Of a stretch of 64,000 nt of DNA, positions 24,556 through 37,626 are shown one piece after another. Each line of letters opens with the position of its first letter. Position 1 is the first letter of the stretch. Both the position numbers and the translations under genes were made by a program. The stretch comes from Pratylenchus scribneri (taxonomy: Eukaryota > Nematoda > Chromadorea > Rhabditida > Pratylenchidae). Below the pieces are notes generated by a model, which was not told the origin of the DNA, searched no databases, and saw only the letters and a program-made list of their open reading frames with translations. Location of the stretch: assembly GCA_030063045.1 (NCBI GenBank), contig JAQSEB010000079.1, positions 310,001 through 374,000 of the forward strand. Direction: 5' to 3'.

Positions 24556-27500
24556 GATGACCGAGGCATTACTAGGCGTGAAAGAGTAGGGAAGAGGACC
24601 GAGACATTACTAGGCGTGAAAGAGTAGGGAAGAGGACCGAGGCATTACTAGGCGTGAAAGAGTAGGGAAGAGAACCGAGACATTAATAGGCGTGAAAGAG
24701 TAGGGAAGAGGACCGAGGCATTACTAGGCGTGAAAGAGTAGGGAAGAGGACCGAGGCATTACTAGGCGTGAAAGAGTAGGAAAGAGGACCGAGCCATTAC
24801 TAGGCGTGAAAGAGTAGGGAAGAGGACCGAGGCATTACTAAGCGTGAAAGAGTAGGGAAGAGGACCGAGAGATTACTAGGCGTGAAAAAGTAGGGAAGAG
24901 AACCGAGACATTACTAGGCGTGAAAGAGTAGGGAAGAGAACCGAGGCATTACTAGGCGTGAAAGAGTAAGCAAGAGAACCGAGCCATTACTAGGCGTGAA
25001 AGAGTAGGGAAGAGAACCGAGACATTACTAGGCGTGAAAGAGTAGGGAAGAGAACCGAGGCATTACTAGGCGTGAAAGAGTAGGGAAGAAAACCGAGGCA
25101 TTACTAGGCGTGAAAGAGTAGGGAAGAGGACCGAGGCATTACTAGGCGTGAAAGAGTAGGGAAGAGGACCGAGACATTACTAGGCGTGAAAGAGTAGGGA
25201 AGAGGACCGAGGCATTACTAGGCGTGAAAGAGTAGGGAAGATGACCGAGGCATTACTAGGCGTGAAAGAGTAGGGAAGAGGACCGAGACATTACTAGGCG
25301 TGAAAGAGTAGGGAAGAGGACCGAGGCATTACTAGGCGTGAAAGAGTAGGGAAGAGGACCGAGAGATTACTAGGCGTGAAAGAGTAGGGAAGAGGACCGA
25401 GACATTACTAGGCGTGAAAGAGTAGGGAAGAGGACCGAGGCATTACTAGGCGTGAAAGAGTAAGCAAGAGAACCGAGGCATTACTAGGCGTGAAAGAGTA
25501 AGCAAGAGAACCGAGGCATTACTTGGCGTGAAAGAGTAAGCAAGAGAACCGAGGCATTACTAGGCGTGAAAAAGTAGGGAAGAGAACCGAGGCATTACTA
25601 GGCGTGAAAGAGTAGGGAAGAGAACCGAGGCATTACTAGGCGTGAAAGAGTAGGGAAGAGGACCGAGGCATTACTAGGCGTGAAAGAGTAGGAAAGAGGA
25701 CCGAGCCATTACTAGGCGTGAAAGAATAGGGAAGAGGACCGAGGCATTACTAGGCGCGAAAGAGTAGGAAAGAGAACCGAGACATTACTAGGCGTGAAAG
25801 AGTAAGCAAGAGAACCGAGGCATTACTAGGCGTGAAAGAGTAGGGAAGAGAACCGAGACATTACTAGGTGTGAAAGAGTAGGGAAGAGGACCGAGGCATT
25901 ACTAGGCGTGAAAGAGTAAGCAAGAGAACCGAGGCATTACTAGGCGTGAAAGAGTAGGGAAGAGAACCGAGACATTACTAGGCGTGAAAGAGTAAGCAAG
26001 AGAACCGAGGCATTACTAGGCGTGAAAGAGTAGGAAAGAGGACCGAGACATTACTAGGCGTGAAACAGTAAGCAAGAGAACCGAGGCATTACTAGGCGTG
26101 AAAGAGTAGGGAAGAGGACCGAGGCATTACTAGGCGTGAAAGAGTAGGGAAGAGGACCGAGGCATTACTAGGCGTGAAAGAGTAGGGAAGAGGACCGAGG
26201 CATTACTAGGCGTGAAAGAGTAGGAAAGAGGACCGAGCCATTACTAGGCGTGAAAGAGTAGGGAAGAAAACCGAGGCATTACTAGGCGTGAAAGAGTAGG
26301 GAAGAGGACCGAGAGATTACTAGGCGTGAAAGAGTAGGGAAGAGGACCGAGGCATTACTAGGCGTGAAAGAGTAGGGAAGAGAACCGAGGCACGACTAGG
26401 CGTGAAAGAGTAGGGAAAAGAACCGAAGCCCTACTAGGCGTGGTTATGCAAGAAGAGAACCGAGCCATTACTAGGCGTGAAAGAGTAGGGAAGAGAACCG
26501 AGGCATTACTAGGCGTGAAAGAGTAAGCAAGAGAACCGAGGCATTACTAGGCGTGAAAGAGTAGGGAAGAGGACCGAGGCATTACTAGGCGTGATAAAGT
26601 AGGGAAGAGGACCGAGGCATTACTAAGCGTGAAAGAGTAGGGAAGAGGACCGAGAGATTACTAGGCGTGAAAAAGTAGGGAAGAGAACCGAGACATTACT
26701 AGGCGTGAAAGAGTAGGGAAGAGAACCGAGGCATTACTAGGCGTGAAAGAGTAAGCAAGAGAACCGAGCCATTACTAGGCGTGAAAGAGTAGGGAAGAGA
26801 ACCGAGACATTACTAGGCGTGAAAGAGTAGGGAAGAGAACCGAGGCATTACTAGGCGTGAAAGAGTAGGGAAGAAAACCGAGGCATTACTAGGCGTGAAA
26901 GAGTAGGGAAGAGGACCGAGGCATTACTAGGCGTGAAAGAGTAGGGAAGAGGACCGAGACATTACTAGGCGTGAAAGAGTAGGGAAGAGGACCGAGGCAT
27001 TACTAGGCGTGAAAGAGTAGGGAAGATGACCGAGGCATTACTAGGCGTGAAAGAGTAGGGAAGAGGACCGAGACATTACTAGGCGTGAAAGAGTAGGGAA
27101 GAGGACCGAGGCATTACTAGGCGTGAAAGAGTAGGGAAGAGAACCGAGACATTAATAGGCGTGAAAGAGTAGGGAAGAGGACCGAGGCATTACTAGGCGT
27201 GAAAGAGTAGGGAAGAGGACCGAGGCATTACTAGGCGTGAAAGAGTAGGAAAGAGGACCGAGCCATTACTAGGCGTGAAAGAGTAGGGAAGAGGACCGAG
27301 GCATTACTAAGCGTGAAAGAGTAGGGAAGAGGACCGAGAGATTACTAGGCGTGAAAAAGTAGGGAAGAGAACCGAGACATTACTAGGCGTGAAAGAGTAG
27401 GGAAGAGGACCGAGGCATTACTAGGCGTGAAAGAGTAGGGAAGAGGACCGAGGCATTACTAGGCGTGAAAGAGTAGGGAAGAGGACCGAGGCATTACTAG

Positions 27501-27712
27501 GCGTGAAAGAGTAGGAAAGAGGACCGAGCCATTACTAGGCGTGAAAGAGTAGGGAAGAAAACCGAGGCATTACTAGGCGTGAAAGAGTAGGGAAGAGGAC
27601 CGAGGCATTACTAGGCGTGAAAGAGTAGGGAAGAGGACCGAGACATTACTAGGCGTGAAAGAGTAGGGAAGAGGACCGAGGCATTACTAGGCGTGAAAGA
27701 GTAGGGAAGATG
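24556..27712 (+). repeat. Region marked by four 'gatgacc' monomers in two pairs
   Basis: The rare 'gaagatgaccgagg' monomer occurs at 24,556, 25,240, 27,025 and 27,709. Within each pair the spacing is 684 bp (18 monomers) and between pairs it is 2,469 bp. This indicates an 18-monomer duplication followed by a larger one. The larger copies are not colinear throughout: 'attacttgg' at 25,518 and 27,873 is only 2,355 bp apart, so three monomers (including a 'gagagatt' one near 25,360) are present in only one copy. Confidence 0.78.
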
Positions 27713-30054
27713 ACCGAGGCATTACTAGGCGTGAAAGAGTAGGGAAGAGGACCGAGACATTACTAGGCGTGAAAGAGTAGGGAAGAGGACCGAGGCATTA
27801 CTAGGCGTGAAAGAGTAAGCAAGAGAACCGAGGCATTACTAGGCGTGAAAGAGTAAGCAAGAGAACCGAGGCATTACTTGGCGTGAAAGAGTAAGCAAGA
27901 GAACCGAGGCATTACTAGGCGTGAAAAAGTAGGGAAGAGAACCGAGGCATTACTAGGCGTGAAAGAGTAGGGAAGAGAACCGAGGCATTACTAGGCGTGA
28001 AAGAGTAGGGAAGAGGACCGAGGCATTACTAGGCGTGAAAGAGTAAGGAAGAGGACCGAGGCATTACTAGGCGTGAAAGAGTAGGAAAGAGGACCGAGCC
28101 ATTACTAGGCGTGAAAGAATAGGGAAGAGGACCGAGGCATTACTAGGCGCGAAAGAGTAGGAAAGAGAACCGAGACATTACTAGGCGTGAAAGAGTAAGC
28201 AAGAGAACCGAGGCATTACTAGGCGTGAAAGAGTAGGGAAGAGAACCGAGACATTACTAGGTGTGAAAGAGTAGGGAAGAGGACCGAGGCATTACTAGGC
28301 GTGAAAGAGTAAGCAAGAGAACCGAGGCATTACTAGGCGTGAAAGAGTAGGGAAGAGAACCGAGACATTACTAGGCGTGAAAGAGTAAGCAAGAGAACCG
28401 AGGCATTACTAGGCGTGAAAGAGTAGGAAAGAGGACCGAGACATTACTAGGCGTGAAACAGTAAGCAAGAGAACCGAGGCATTACTAGGCGTGAAAGAGT
28501 AGGGAAGAGGACCGAGGCATTACTAGGCGTGAAAGAGTAGGGAAGAGGACCGAGGCATTACTAGGCGTGAAAGAGTAGGGAAGAGGACCGAGGCATTACT
28601 AGGCGTGAAAGAGTAGGGAAGAGAACCGAGGCACGACTAGGCGTGAAAGAGTAGGGAAAAGAACCGAAGCCCTACTAGGCGTGGTTATGCAAGAAGAGAA
28701 CCGAGCCATTACTAGGCGTGAAAGAGTAGGGAAGAGAACCGAGGCATTACTAGGCGTGAAAGAGTAGGGAAGAGGACCGAGAGATTACTAGGCGTGAAAG
28801 AGTAGGGAAGAGGACCGAGGCATTACTAGGCGTGAAAGAGTAGGGAAGAGGACCGAGACATTACTAGGCGTGAAACAGTAAGCAAGAGAACCGAGGCATT
28901 ACTAGGCGTGAAAGAGTAGGGAAGAGGACCGAGGCATTACTAGGCGTGAAAGAGTAGGGAAGAGGACCGAGGCATTACTAGGCGTGATAAAGTAGGGAAG
29001 AGGACCGAGGCATTACTAAGCGTGAAAGAGTAGGGAAGAGGACCGAGAGATTACTAGGCGTGAAAAAGTAGGGAAGAGGACCGAGGCACAACTAGGCGTG
29101 AAAGAGTAGGGAAAAGAACCGAAGCCCTACTAGGCGTGGTTATGCAAGAAGAGAACCGAGCCATTACTAGGCGTGAAAGAGTAGGGAAGAGGACCGAGGC
29201 ATTACTAGGCGTGAAAGAGTAAGCAAGAGAACCGAGGCATTACTAGGCGTGAAAGAGTAGGGAAGAGAACCGAGACATTACTAGGCGTGAAAGAGTAGGG
29301 AAGAGGACCGAGGCATTACTAGGCGCGAAAGAGTAGGAAAGAGGACCGAGAAATTACTAGGCGTGAAAGAGTAAGCAAGAGAACCGAGGCATTACTAGGC
29401 GTGAAAGAGTAGGGAAGAGAACCGAGACATTACTAGGTGTGAAAGAGTAGGGAAGAGGACCGAGGCATTACTAGGCGTGAAAGAGTAAGCAAGAGAACCG
29501 AGGCATTACTAGGCGTGAAAGAGTAGGGAAGAGAACCGAGACATTAATAGGCGTGAAAGAGTAGGGAAGAGGACCGAGGCATTACTAGGCGTGAAAGAGT
29601 AGGAAAGAGGACCGAGACATTACTAGGCGTGAAACAGTAAGCAAGAGAACCGAGGCATTACTAGGCGTGAAAGAGTAGGGAAGAGGACCGAGGCATTACT
29701 AGGCGTGAAAGAGTAGGGAAGAGGACCGAGGCATTACTAGGCGTGAAAGAGTAGGGAAGAAAACCGAGGCATTACTAGGCGTGAAAGAGTAGGGAAGAGG
29801 ACCGAGAGATTACTAGGCGTGAAAGAGTAGGGAAGAGGACCGAGGCATTACTAGGCGTGAAAGAGTAGGGAAGAGAACCGAGGCACAACTAGGCGTGAAA
29901 GAGTAGGGAAAAGAACCGAAGCCCTACTAGGCGTGGTTATGCAAGAAGAGAACCGAGCCATTACTAGGCGTGAAAGAGTAGGGAAGAGAACCGAGGCATT
30001 ACTAGGCGTGAAAGAGTAAGCAAGAGAACCGAGGCATTACTAGGCGTGAAAGAG

Positions 30055-30091
30055 TAGGGAAGAGGACCGAGGCATTATAGGCGTGATAAAG
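30055..30091 (+). repeat. 37-bp monomer from a 1-bp loss in 'cattactagg'
   Basis: At 30,071-30,080 the sequence reads 'ggcattatag' and continues 'gcg', one base short of 'ggcattactaggcg'. I found no other copy. The loss removes a CTAG and, on the minus strand, a stop codon, which helps create a short spurious reading frame there. Monomer boundaries are approximate. Confidence 0.72.
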
Positions 30092-33000
30092 TAGGGAAGA
30101 GGACCGAGGCATTACTAAGCGTGAAAGAGTAGGGAAGAGGACCGAGAGATTACTAGGCGTGAAAAAGTAGGGAAGAGGACCGAGGCACAACTAGGCGTGA
30201 AAGAGTAGGGAAAAGAACCGAAGCCCTACTAGGCGTGGTTATGCAAGAAGAGAACCGAGCCATTACTAGGCGTGAAAGAGTAGGGAAGAGGACCGAGGCA
30301 TTACTAGGCGTGAAAGAGTAAGCAAGAGAACCGAGGCATTACTAGGCGTGAAAGAGTAGGGAAGAGAACCGAGACATTACTAGGCGTGAAAGAGTAGGGA
30401 AGAGGACCGAGGCATTACTAGGCGTGAAAGAGTAAGCAAGAGAACCGAGGCATTACTAGGCGTGAAAGAGTAGGGAAGAGAACCGAGACATTAATAGGCG
30501 TGAAAGAGTAGGGAAGAGAACCGAGGCACAACTAGGCGTGAAAGAGTAGGGAAAAGAACCGAAGCCCTACTAGGCGTGGTTATGCAAGAAGAGAACCGAG
30601 CCATTACTAGGCGTGAAAGAGTAGGGAAGAGAACCGAGGCACAACTAGGCGTGAAAGAGTAGGGAAGAGGACCGAGGCATTACTAGGCGTGAAAGAGTAG
30701 GGAAGAGGACCGAGACATTACTAGGCGTGAAAGAGTAGGGAAGAGGACCGAGGCATTACTAGGCGTGAAAGAGTAGGGAAGAGGACCGAGACATTACTAG
30801 GCGTGAAAGAGTAGGGAAGAGGACCGAGACATTACTAGGCGTGAAAGAGTAGGGAAGAGGACCGAGACATTACTAGGCGTGAAAGAGTAGGGAAGAGGAC
30901 CGAGGCATTACTAGGCGTGAAACAGTAAGCAAGAGAACCGAGGCATTACTAGGCGTGAAAGAGTAGGGAAGAGGACCGAGGCATTACTAGGCGTGAAAGA
31001 GTAGGGAAGAGGACCGAGGCATTACTAGGCGTGAAAGAGTAGGGAAGAGGACCGAGACATTACTAGGCGTGAAAGAGTAGGGAAGAGGACCGAGGCATTA
31101 CTAGGCGTGAAAGAGTAAGCAAGAGAACCGAGGCATTACTAGGCGTGAAAGAGTAAGCAAGAGAACCGAGGCATTACTAGGCGCGAAAGAATATGGAAGA
31201 GAACCGAGGCATTACTTGGCGTGAAAGAGTAAGCAAGAGAACCGAGCCATTACTAGGCGTGAAAGAGTAGGGAAGAGAACCGAGACATTACTAGGCGTGA
31301 AAGAGTAGGGAAGAGAACCGAGGCATTACTAGGCGTGAAAGAGTAAGCAAGAGAACCGAGCCATTACTAGGCGTGAAAGAATAGGGAAGAGGACCGAGGC
31401 ATTACTAGGCGTGAAAAAGTAGGGAAGAGAACCGAGGCATTACTAGGCGTGAAAGAGTAGGGAAGAGAACCGAAGCCCTACTAGGCGTGGTTATGCAAGA
31501 AGAGAACCGAGCCATTACTAGGCGTGAAAGAGTAGGGAAGAAAACCGAGGCATTACTAGGCTTGAAAGAGTAGGGAAGAGGACCGAGAGATTACTAGGCG
31601 TGAAAGAGTAGGGAAGAGGACCGAGGCATTACTAGGCGTGAAAGAGTAGGAAAGAGGACCGAGACATTACTAGGCGTGAAACAGTAAGTAAGAGAACCGA
31701 GGCATTACTAGGCGTGAAAGAGTAGGGAAGAGGACCGAGGCATTACTAGGCGTGATAAAGTAGGGAAGAGGACCGAGGCATTACTAGGCGTGGAAGAGTA
31801 AGCAATAGAACCGAGCCATTACTAGGCGTGAAAGAATAGGGAAGAGGACCGAGGCATTACTAGGCGTGAAAGAGTAGGAAATAGAACCGAGGCATTACTA
31901 GGCGTGAAAGAGTAGGGAAGAGGACCGAGGCATTACTAGGCGTGAAAGAGTAGGGAAGAGGACCGAGGCATTACTAGGCGTGAAAGAGTAGGGAAGAGGA
32001 CCGAGACATTACTAGGCGTGAAAGAGTAAGCAAGAGAACCGAGGCATTACTAGGCGCGAAAGAATATGGAAGAGAACCGAGGCATTACTAGGCGTGAAAG
32101 AGTAGGGAAGAGAACCGATGCCCTACTAGGCGTGAAAGAGTAGGGAAGAGAATCGAGGCATTACTAGGCGTGAAAGAGTAGGGAAGAGGACCGAGGCATT
32201 ACTAGGCGTGAAAGAGTAGGGAAGAGGACCGAGACATTACTAGGCGTGAAAGAGTAGGGAAGAGGACCGAGGCATTACTAGGCGTGAAAGAGTAAGCAAG
32301 AGAACCGAGGCATTACTAGGCGTGAAAGAGTAAGCAAGAGAACCGAGGCATTACTAGGCGCGAAAGAATATGGAAGAGAACCGAGGCATTACTTGGCGTG
32401 AAAGAGTAGGGAAGAGAACCGAGGCATTACTAGGCGTGAAAGAGTAAGCAAGAGAACCGAGCCATTACTAGGCGTGAAAGAATAGGGAAGAGGACCGAGG
32501 CATTACTAGGCGTGAAAAAGTAGGGAAGAGAACCGAGGCATTACTAGGCGTGAAAGAGTAGGGAAGAGAACCGAAGCCCTACTAGGCGTGGTTATGCAAG
32601 AAGAGAACCGAGCCATTACTAGGCGTGAAAGAGTAGGGAAGAAAACCGAGGCATTACTAGGCGTGAAAGAGTAGGGAAGAGGACCGAGAGATTACTAGGC
32701 GTGAAAGAGTAGGGAAGAGGACCGAGGCATTACTAGGCGTGAAAGAGTAGGAAAGAGGACCGAGACATTACTAGGCGTGAAACAGTAAGCAAGAGAACCG
32801 AGGCATTACTAGGCGTGAAAGAGTAGGGAAGAGGACCGAGACATTACTAGGCGTGATAAAGTAGGGAAGAGGACCGAGGCATTACTAGGCGTGGATGAGT
32901 AAGCAATAGAACCGAGCCATTACTAGGCGTGAAAGAATAGGGAAGAGGACCGAGGCATTACTAGGCGTGAAAGAGTAGGAAAGAGAACCGAGGCATGACT

Positions 33001-35111
33001 AGGCGTGAAAGAGTAGGGAAGAGGACCGAGGCATTACTAGGCGTGAAAGAGTAGGGAAGAGGACCGAGGCATTACTAGGCGTGAAAGAGTAGGGAAGAGG
33101 ACCGAGACATTACTAGGCGTGAAAGAGTAGGGAAGAGGACCGAGGCATTACTAGGCGTGAAAGAGTAGGGAAGAGGACCGAGACATTACTAGGCGTGAAA
33201 GAGTAGAGAAGAGGACCGAGGCATTACTAGGCGTGAAAGAGTAAGCAAGAGAACCGAGGCATTACTAGGCGTGAAAGAGTAAGCAAGAGAACCGAGGCAT
33301 TACTAGGCGCGAAAGAATATGGAAGAGAACCGAGGCATTACTTGGCGTGAAAGAGTAAGCAAGAGAACCGAGCCATTACTAGGCGTGAAAGAGTAGGGAA
33401 GAGAACCGAGACATTACTAGGCGTGAAAGAGTAGGGAAGAGAACCGAGGCATTACTAGGCGTGAAAGAGTAAGCAAGAGAACCGAGCCATTACTAGGCGT
33501 GAAAGAATAGGGAAGAGGACCGAGGCATTACTAGGCGTGAAAAAGTAGGGAAGAGAACCGAGGCATTACTAGGCGTGAAAGAGTAGGGAAGAGAACCGAA
33601 GCCCTACTAGGCGTGGTTATGCAAGAAGAGAACCGAGCCATTACTAGGCGTGAAAGAGTAGGGAAGAAAACCGAGGCATTACTAGGCGTGAATAAGTAGG
33701 GAAGAGGACCGAGAGATTACTAGGCGTGAAAGAGTAGGGAAGAGGACCGAGGCATTACTAGGCGTGAAAGAGTAGGAAAGAGGACCGAGACATTACTAGG
33801 CGTGAAACAGTAAGCAAGAGAACCGAGGCATTACTAGGCGTGAAAGAGTAGGGAAGAGAACCGAGACATTAATAGGCGTGAAAGAGTAGGGAAGAGAACC
33901 GAGGCACAACTAGGCGTGAAAGAGTAGGGAAAAGAACCGAAGCCCTACTAGGCGTGGTTATGCAAGAAGAGAACCGAGGCATTACTAGGCGTGAAAGAGT
34001 AGGGAAGAGAACCGAGACATTAATAGGCGTGAAAGAGTAGGGAAGAGAACCGAGGCACAACTAGGCGTGAAAGAGTAGGGAAGAGGACCGAGACATTACT
34101 AGGCGTGAAAGAGTAGGGAAGAGGACCGAGGCATTACTAGGCGTGAAAGAGTAGGGAAGAGGACCGAGACATTACTAGGCGTGAAAGAGTAGGGAAGAGG
34201 ACCGAGACATTACTAGGCGTGAAAGAGTAGGGAAGAGGACCGAGACATTACTAGGCGTGAAAGAGTAGGGAAGAGGACCGAGACATTAATAGGCGTGAAA
34301 GAGTAGGGAAGAGGACCGAGACATTACTAGGCGTGAAAGAGTAGGGAAGAGGACCGAGGCATTACTAGGCGTGAAAGAGTAAGCAAGAGAACCGAGGCAT
34401 TACTAGGCGCGAAAAAATATGGAAGAGAACCGAGACATTAATAGGCGTGAAAGAGTAGGGAAGAGAACCGAGGCACAACTAGGCGCGAAAGAGTAGGAAA
34501 GAGAACCGAGACATTACTAGGCGTGAAAGAGTAAGCAAGAGAACCGAGGCATTACTAGGCGTGAAAGAGTAGGGAAGAGAACCGAGACATTACTAGGTGT
34601 GAAAGAGTAGGGAAGAGGACCGAGGCATTACTAGGCGTGAAAGAGTAAGCAAGAGAACCGAGGCATTACTAGGCGTGAAAGAGTAGGGAAGAGAACCGAG
34701 ACATTACTAGGCGTGAAAGAGTAAGCAAGAGAACCGAGGCATTACTAGGCGTGAAAGAGTAGGGAAGAGAACCGAGACATTAATAGGCGTGAAAGAGTAG
34801 GGAAGAGGACCGAGGCATTACTAGGCGTGAAAGAGTAGGAAAGAGGACCGAGACATTACTAGGCGTGAAACAGTAAGCAAGAGAACCGAGGCATTACTAG
34901 GCGTGAAAGAGTAGGGAAGAGGACCGAGGCATTACTTGGCGTGAAAGAGTAAGCAAGAGAACCGAGCCATTACTAGTCGTGAAAGAGTAGGGAAGAGAAC
35001 CGAGACATTACTAGGCGTGAAAGAGTAGGGAAGAGGACCGAGGCATTACTAGGCGTGAAAGAGTAAGCAAGAGAACCGAGGCATTACTAGGCGTGAAAGA
35101 GTAGGGAAGAG

Positions 35112-35130
35112 AACCGAGACCGAGACATTA
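35112..35130 (+). repeat. 44-bp monomer with a 6-bp internal duplication
   Basis: 'accgag' is doubled to give 'aaccgagaccgagacatt', a 6-bp slip that lengthens the monomer to 44 bp. I found copies with the motif start at 35,112, 42,101, 46,243, 50,195, 53,505 and 59,624. All sit in the same context, between a 'gtaagc' monomer pair and a 'cattaatagg' plus 'gcacaactagg' run, so they descend from one event spread by block duplication. Spacings of 6,989, 3,952, 3,310 and 6,119 bp match other markers. Confidence 0.9.
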
Positions 35131-37317
35131 ATAGGCGTGAAAGAGTAGGGAAGAGAACCGAGGCACAACTAGGCGTGAAAGAGTAGGGAAAAGAACCGAA
35201 GCCCTACTAGGCGTGGTTATGCAAGAAGAGAACCGAGCCATTACTAGGCGTGAAAGAGTAGGGAAGAGAACCGAGGCACAACTAGGCGTGAAAGAGTAGG
35301 GAAGAGGACCGAGGCATTACTAGGCGTGAAAGAGTAGGGAAGAGGACCGAGACATTACTAGGCGTGAAAGAGTAGGGAAGAGGACCGAGGCATTACTAGG
35401 CGTGAAAGAGTAGGGAAGAGAACCGAGACATTACTAGGCGTGAAAGAGTAGGGAAGAGGACCGAGACATTACTAGGCGTGAAAGAGTAAGCAAGAGAACC
35501 GAGGCATTACTAGGCGCGAAAGAATATGGAAGAGAACCGAGGCATTACTTGGCGTGAGAGAGTAAGCAAGAGAACCGAGGCATTACTAGGTGTGAAAGAG
35601 TAGGGAAGAGGACCGAGGCATTACTAGGCGTGAAAGTGTAGGGAAGAGGACCGAGGCATTACTAGGCGTGAAAGAGTAGGGAAGAGGACCGAGACATTAC
35701 TAGGCGTGAAAGAGTAAGCAAGAGAACCGAGGCATTACTAGGCGTGAAAGAGTAGGGAAGAGGACCGAGACATTACTAGGCGTGAAAGAGTAAGCAAGAG
35801 AACCGAGACATTACTAGGCGTGAAAGAGTAGGGAAGAGGACCGAGACATTACTAGGCGTGAAAGAGTAGGGAAGAGGACCGAGACATTACTAGGCGTGAA
35901 AGAGTAGGGAAGAGGACCGAGGCATTACTAGGCGTGAAACAGTAAGCAAGAGAACCGAGGCATTACTAGGCGTGAAAGAGTAGGGAAGAGGACCGAGGCA
36001 TTACTAGGCGTGAAAGAGTAGGGAAGAGGACCGAGGCATTACTAGGCGTGAAAGAGTAGGGAAGAGGACCGAGACATTACTAGGCGTGAAAGAGTAGGGA
36101 AGAGGACCGAGGCATTACTAGGCGTGAAAGAGTAAGCAAGAGAACCGAGGCATTACTAGGCGTGAAAGAGTAAGCAAGAGAACCGAGGCATTACTAGGCG
36201 CGAAAGAATATGGAAGAGAACCGAGGCATTACTTGGCGTGAAAGAGTAAGCAAGAGAACCGAGCCATTACTAGGCGTGAAAGAGTAGGGAAGAGAACCGA
36301 GACATTACTAGGCGTGAAAGAGTAGGGAAGAGAACCGAGGCATTACTAGGCGTGAAAGAGTAAGCAAGAGAACCGAGCCATTACTAGGCGTGAAAGAATA
36401 GGGAAGAGGACCGAGGCATTACTAGGCGTGAAAAAGTAGAGAAGAGAACCGAGGCATTACTAGGCGTGAAAGAGTAGGGAAGAGAACCGAAGCCCTACTA
36501 GGCGTGGTTATGCAAGAAGAGAACCGAGCCATTACTAGGCGTGAAAGAGTAGGGAAGAAAACCGAGGCATTACTAGGCGTGAAAGAGTAGGGAAGAGGAC
36601 CGAGAGATTACTAGGCGTGAAAGAGTAGGGAAGAGGACCGAGGCATTACTAGGCGTGAAAGAGTAGGAAAGAGGACCGAGACATTACTAGGCGTGAAACA
36701 GTAAGTAAGAGAACCGAGGCATTACTAGGCGTGAAAGAGTAGGGAAGAGGACCGAGGCATTACTAGGCGTGATAAAGTAGGGAAGAGGACCGAGGCATTA
36801 CTAGGCGTGGAAGAGTAAGCAATAGAACCGAGCCATTACTAGGCGTGAAAGAATAGGGAAGAGGACCGAGGCATTACTAGGCGTGAAAGAGTAGGAAAGA
36901 GAACCGAGGCATTACTAGGCGTGAAAGAGTAGGGAAGAGGACCGAGGCATTACTAGGCGTGAAAGAGTAGGGAAGAGGACCGAGACATTACTAGGCGTGA
37001 AAGAGTAGGGAAGAGGACCGAGACATTACTAGGCGTGAAAGAGTAGGGAAGAGGACCGAGGCATTACTAGGCGTGAAACAGTAAGCAAGAGAACCGAGGC
37101 ATTACTAGGCGTGAAAGAGTAGGGAAGAGGACCGAGGCATTACTAGGCGTGAAAGAGTAGGGAAGAGGACCGAGGCATTACTAGGCGTGAAAGAGTAGGG
37201 AAGAGGACCGAGACATTACTAGGCGTGAAAGAGTAGGGAAGAGGACCGAGGCATTACTAGGCGTGAAAGAGTAAGCAAGAGAACCGAGGCATTACTAGGC
37301 GTGAAAGAGTAAGCAAG

Positions 37318-37352
37318 AGAACCGAGGCATTAGGCGCGAAAGAATATGGAAG
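37318..37352 (+). repeat. 35-bp monomer with a 3-bp deletion
   Basis: The word-initial monomer reads 'gaggcattaggcgcg' in place of 'gaggcattactaggcgcg', losing 3 bp. Copies occur at three sites (last t of 'catt' at 37,331, 44,320 and 48,272), spaced 6,989 and 3,952 bp apart, which links the two large tandem duplications. Monomer boundaries are approximate. Confidence 0.88.
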
Positions 37353-37626
37353 AGAACCGAGGCATTACTTGGCGTGAAAGAGTAAGCAAGAGAACCGAGC
37401 CATTACTAGGCGTGAAAGAGTAGGGAAGAGAACCGAGACATTACTAGGCGTGAAAGAGTAGGGAAGAGAACCGAGGCATTACTAGGCGTGAAAGAGTAAG
37501 CAAGAGAACCGAGCCATTACTAGGCGTGAAAGAATAGGGAAGAGGACCGAGGCATTACTAGGCGTGAAAAAGTAGGGAAGAGAACCGAGGCATTACTAGG
37601 CGTGAAAGAGTAGGGAAGAGAACCGA

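Larger units (their letters stand above)
30638..37626 (+). repeat. 6,989-bp tandem duplication, first copy
   Basis: This unit is repeated immediately at 37,627-44,615. Private variants found at exactly 6,989 bp spacing are: 'ggcttgaaag' (31,561/38,550), 'gtggatgag' (32,891/39,880), 'agtagagaag' (33,202/40,191), 'gaataagtag' (33,691/40,680), 'actagtcgtg' (34,972/41,961), the 6-bp insertion (35,112/42,101), 'gcgtgagag' (35,552/42,541), 'aaaaagtagag' (36,428/43,417) and the 35-mer (37,331/44,320). At least one difference exists: t at 35,637 against a at 42,626. The junction is ambiguous over about 36 bp (30,602-30,637 and its partner). The length equals 184 monomers less 3 bp. Confidence 0.93.

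Noticed and set aside
30002..30190. 62-codon minus-strand reading frame
   Set aside because: Same kind of artefact: a 1-bp deletion near 30,077 removes a stop and shifts the frame. It reads through ordinary monomers.
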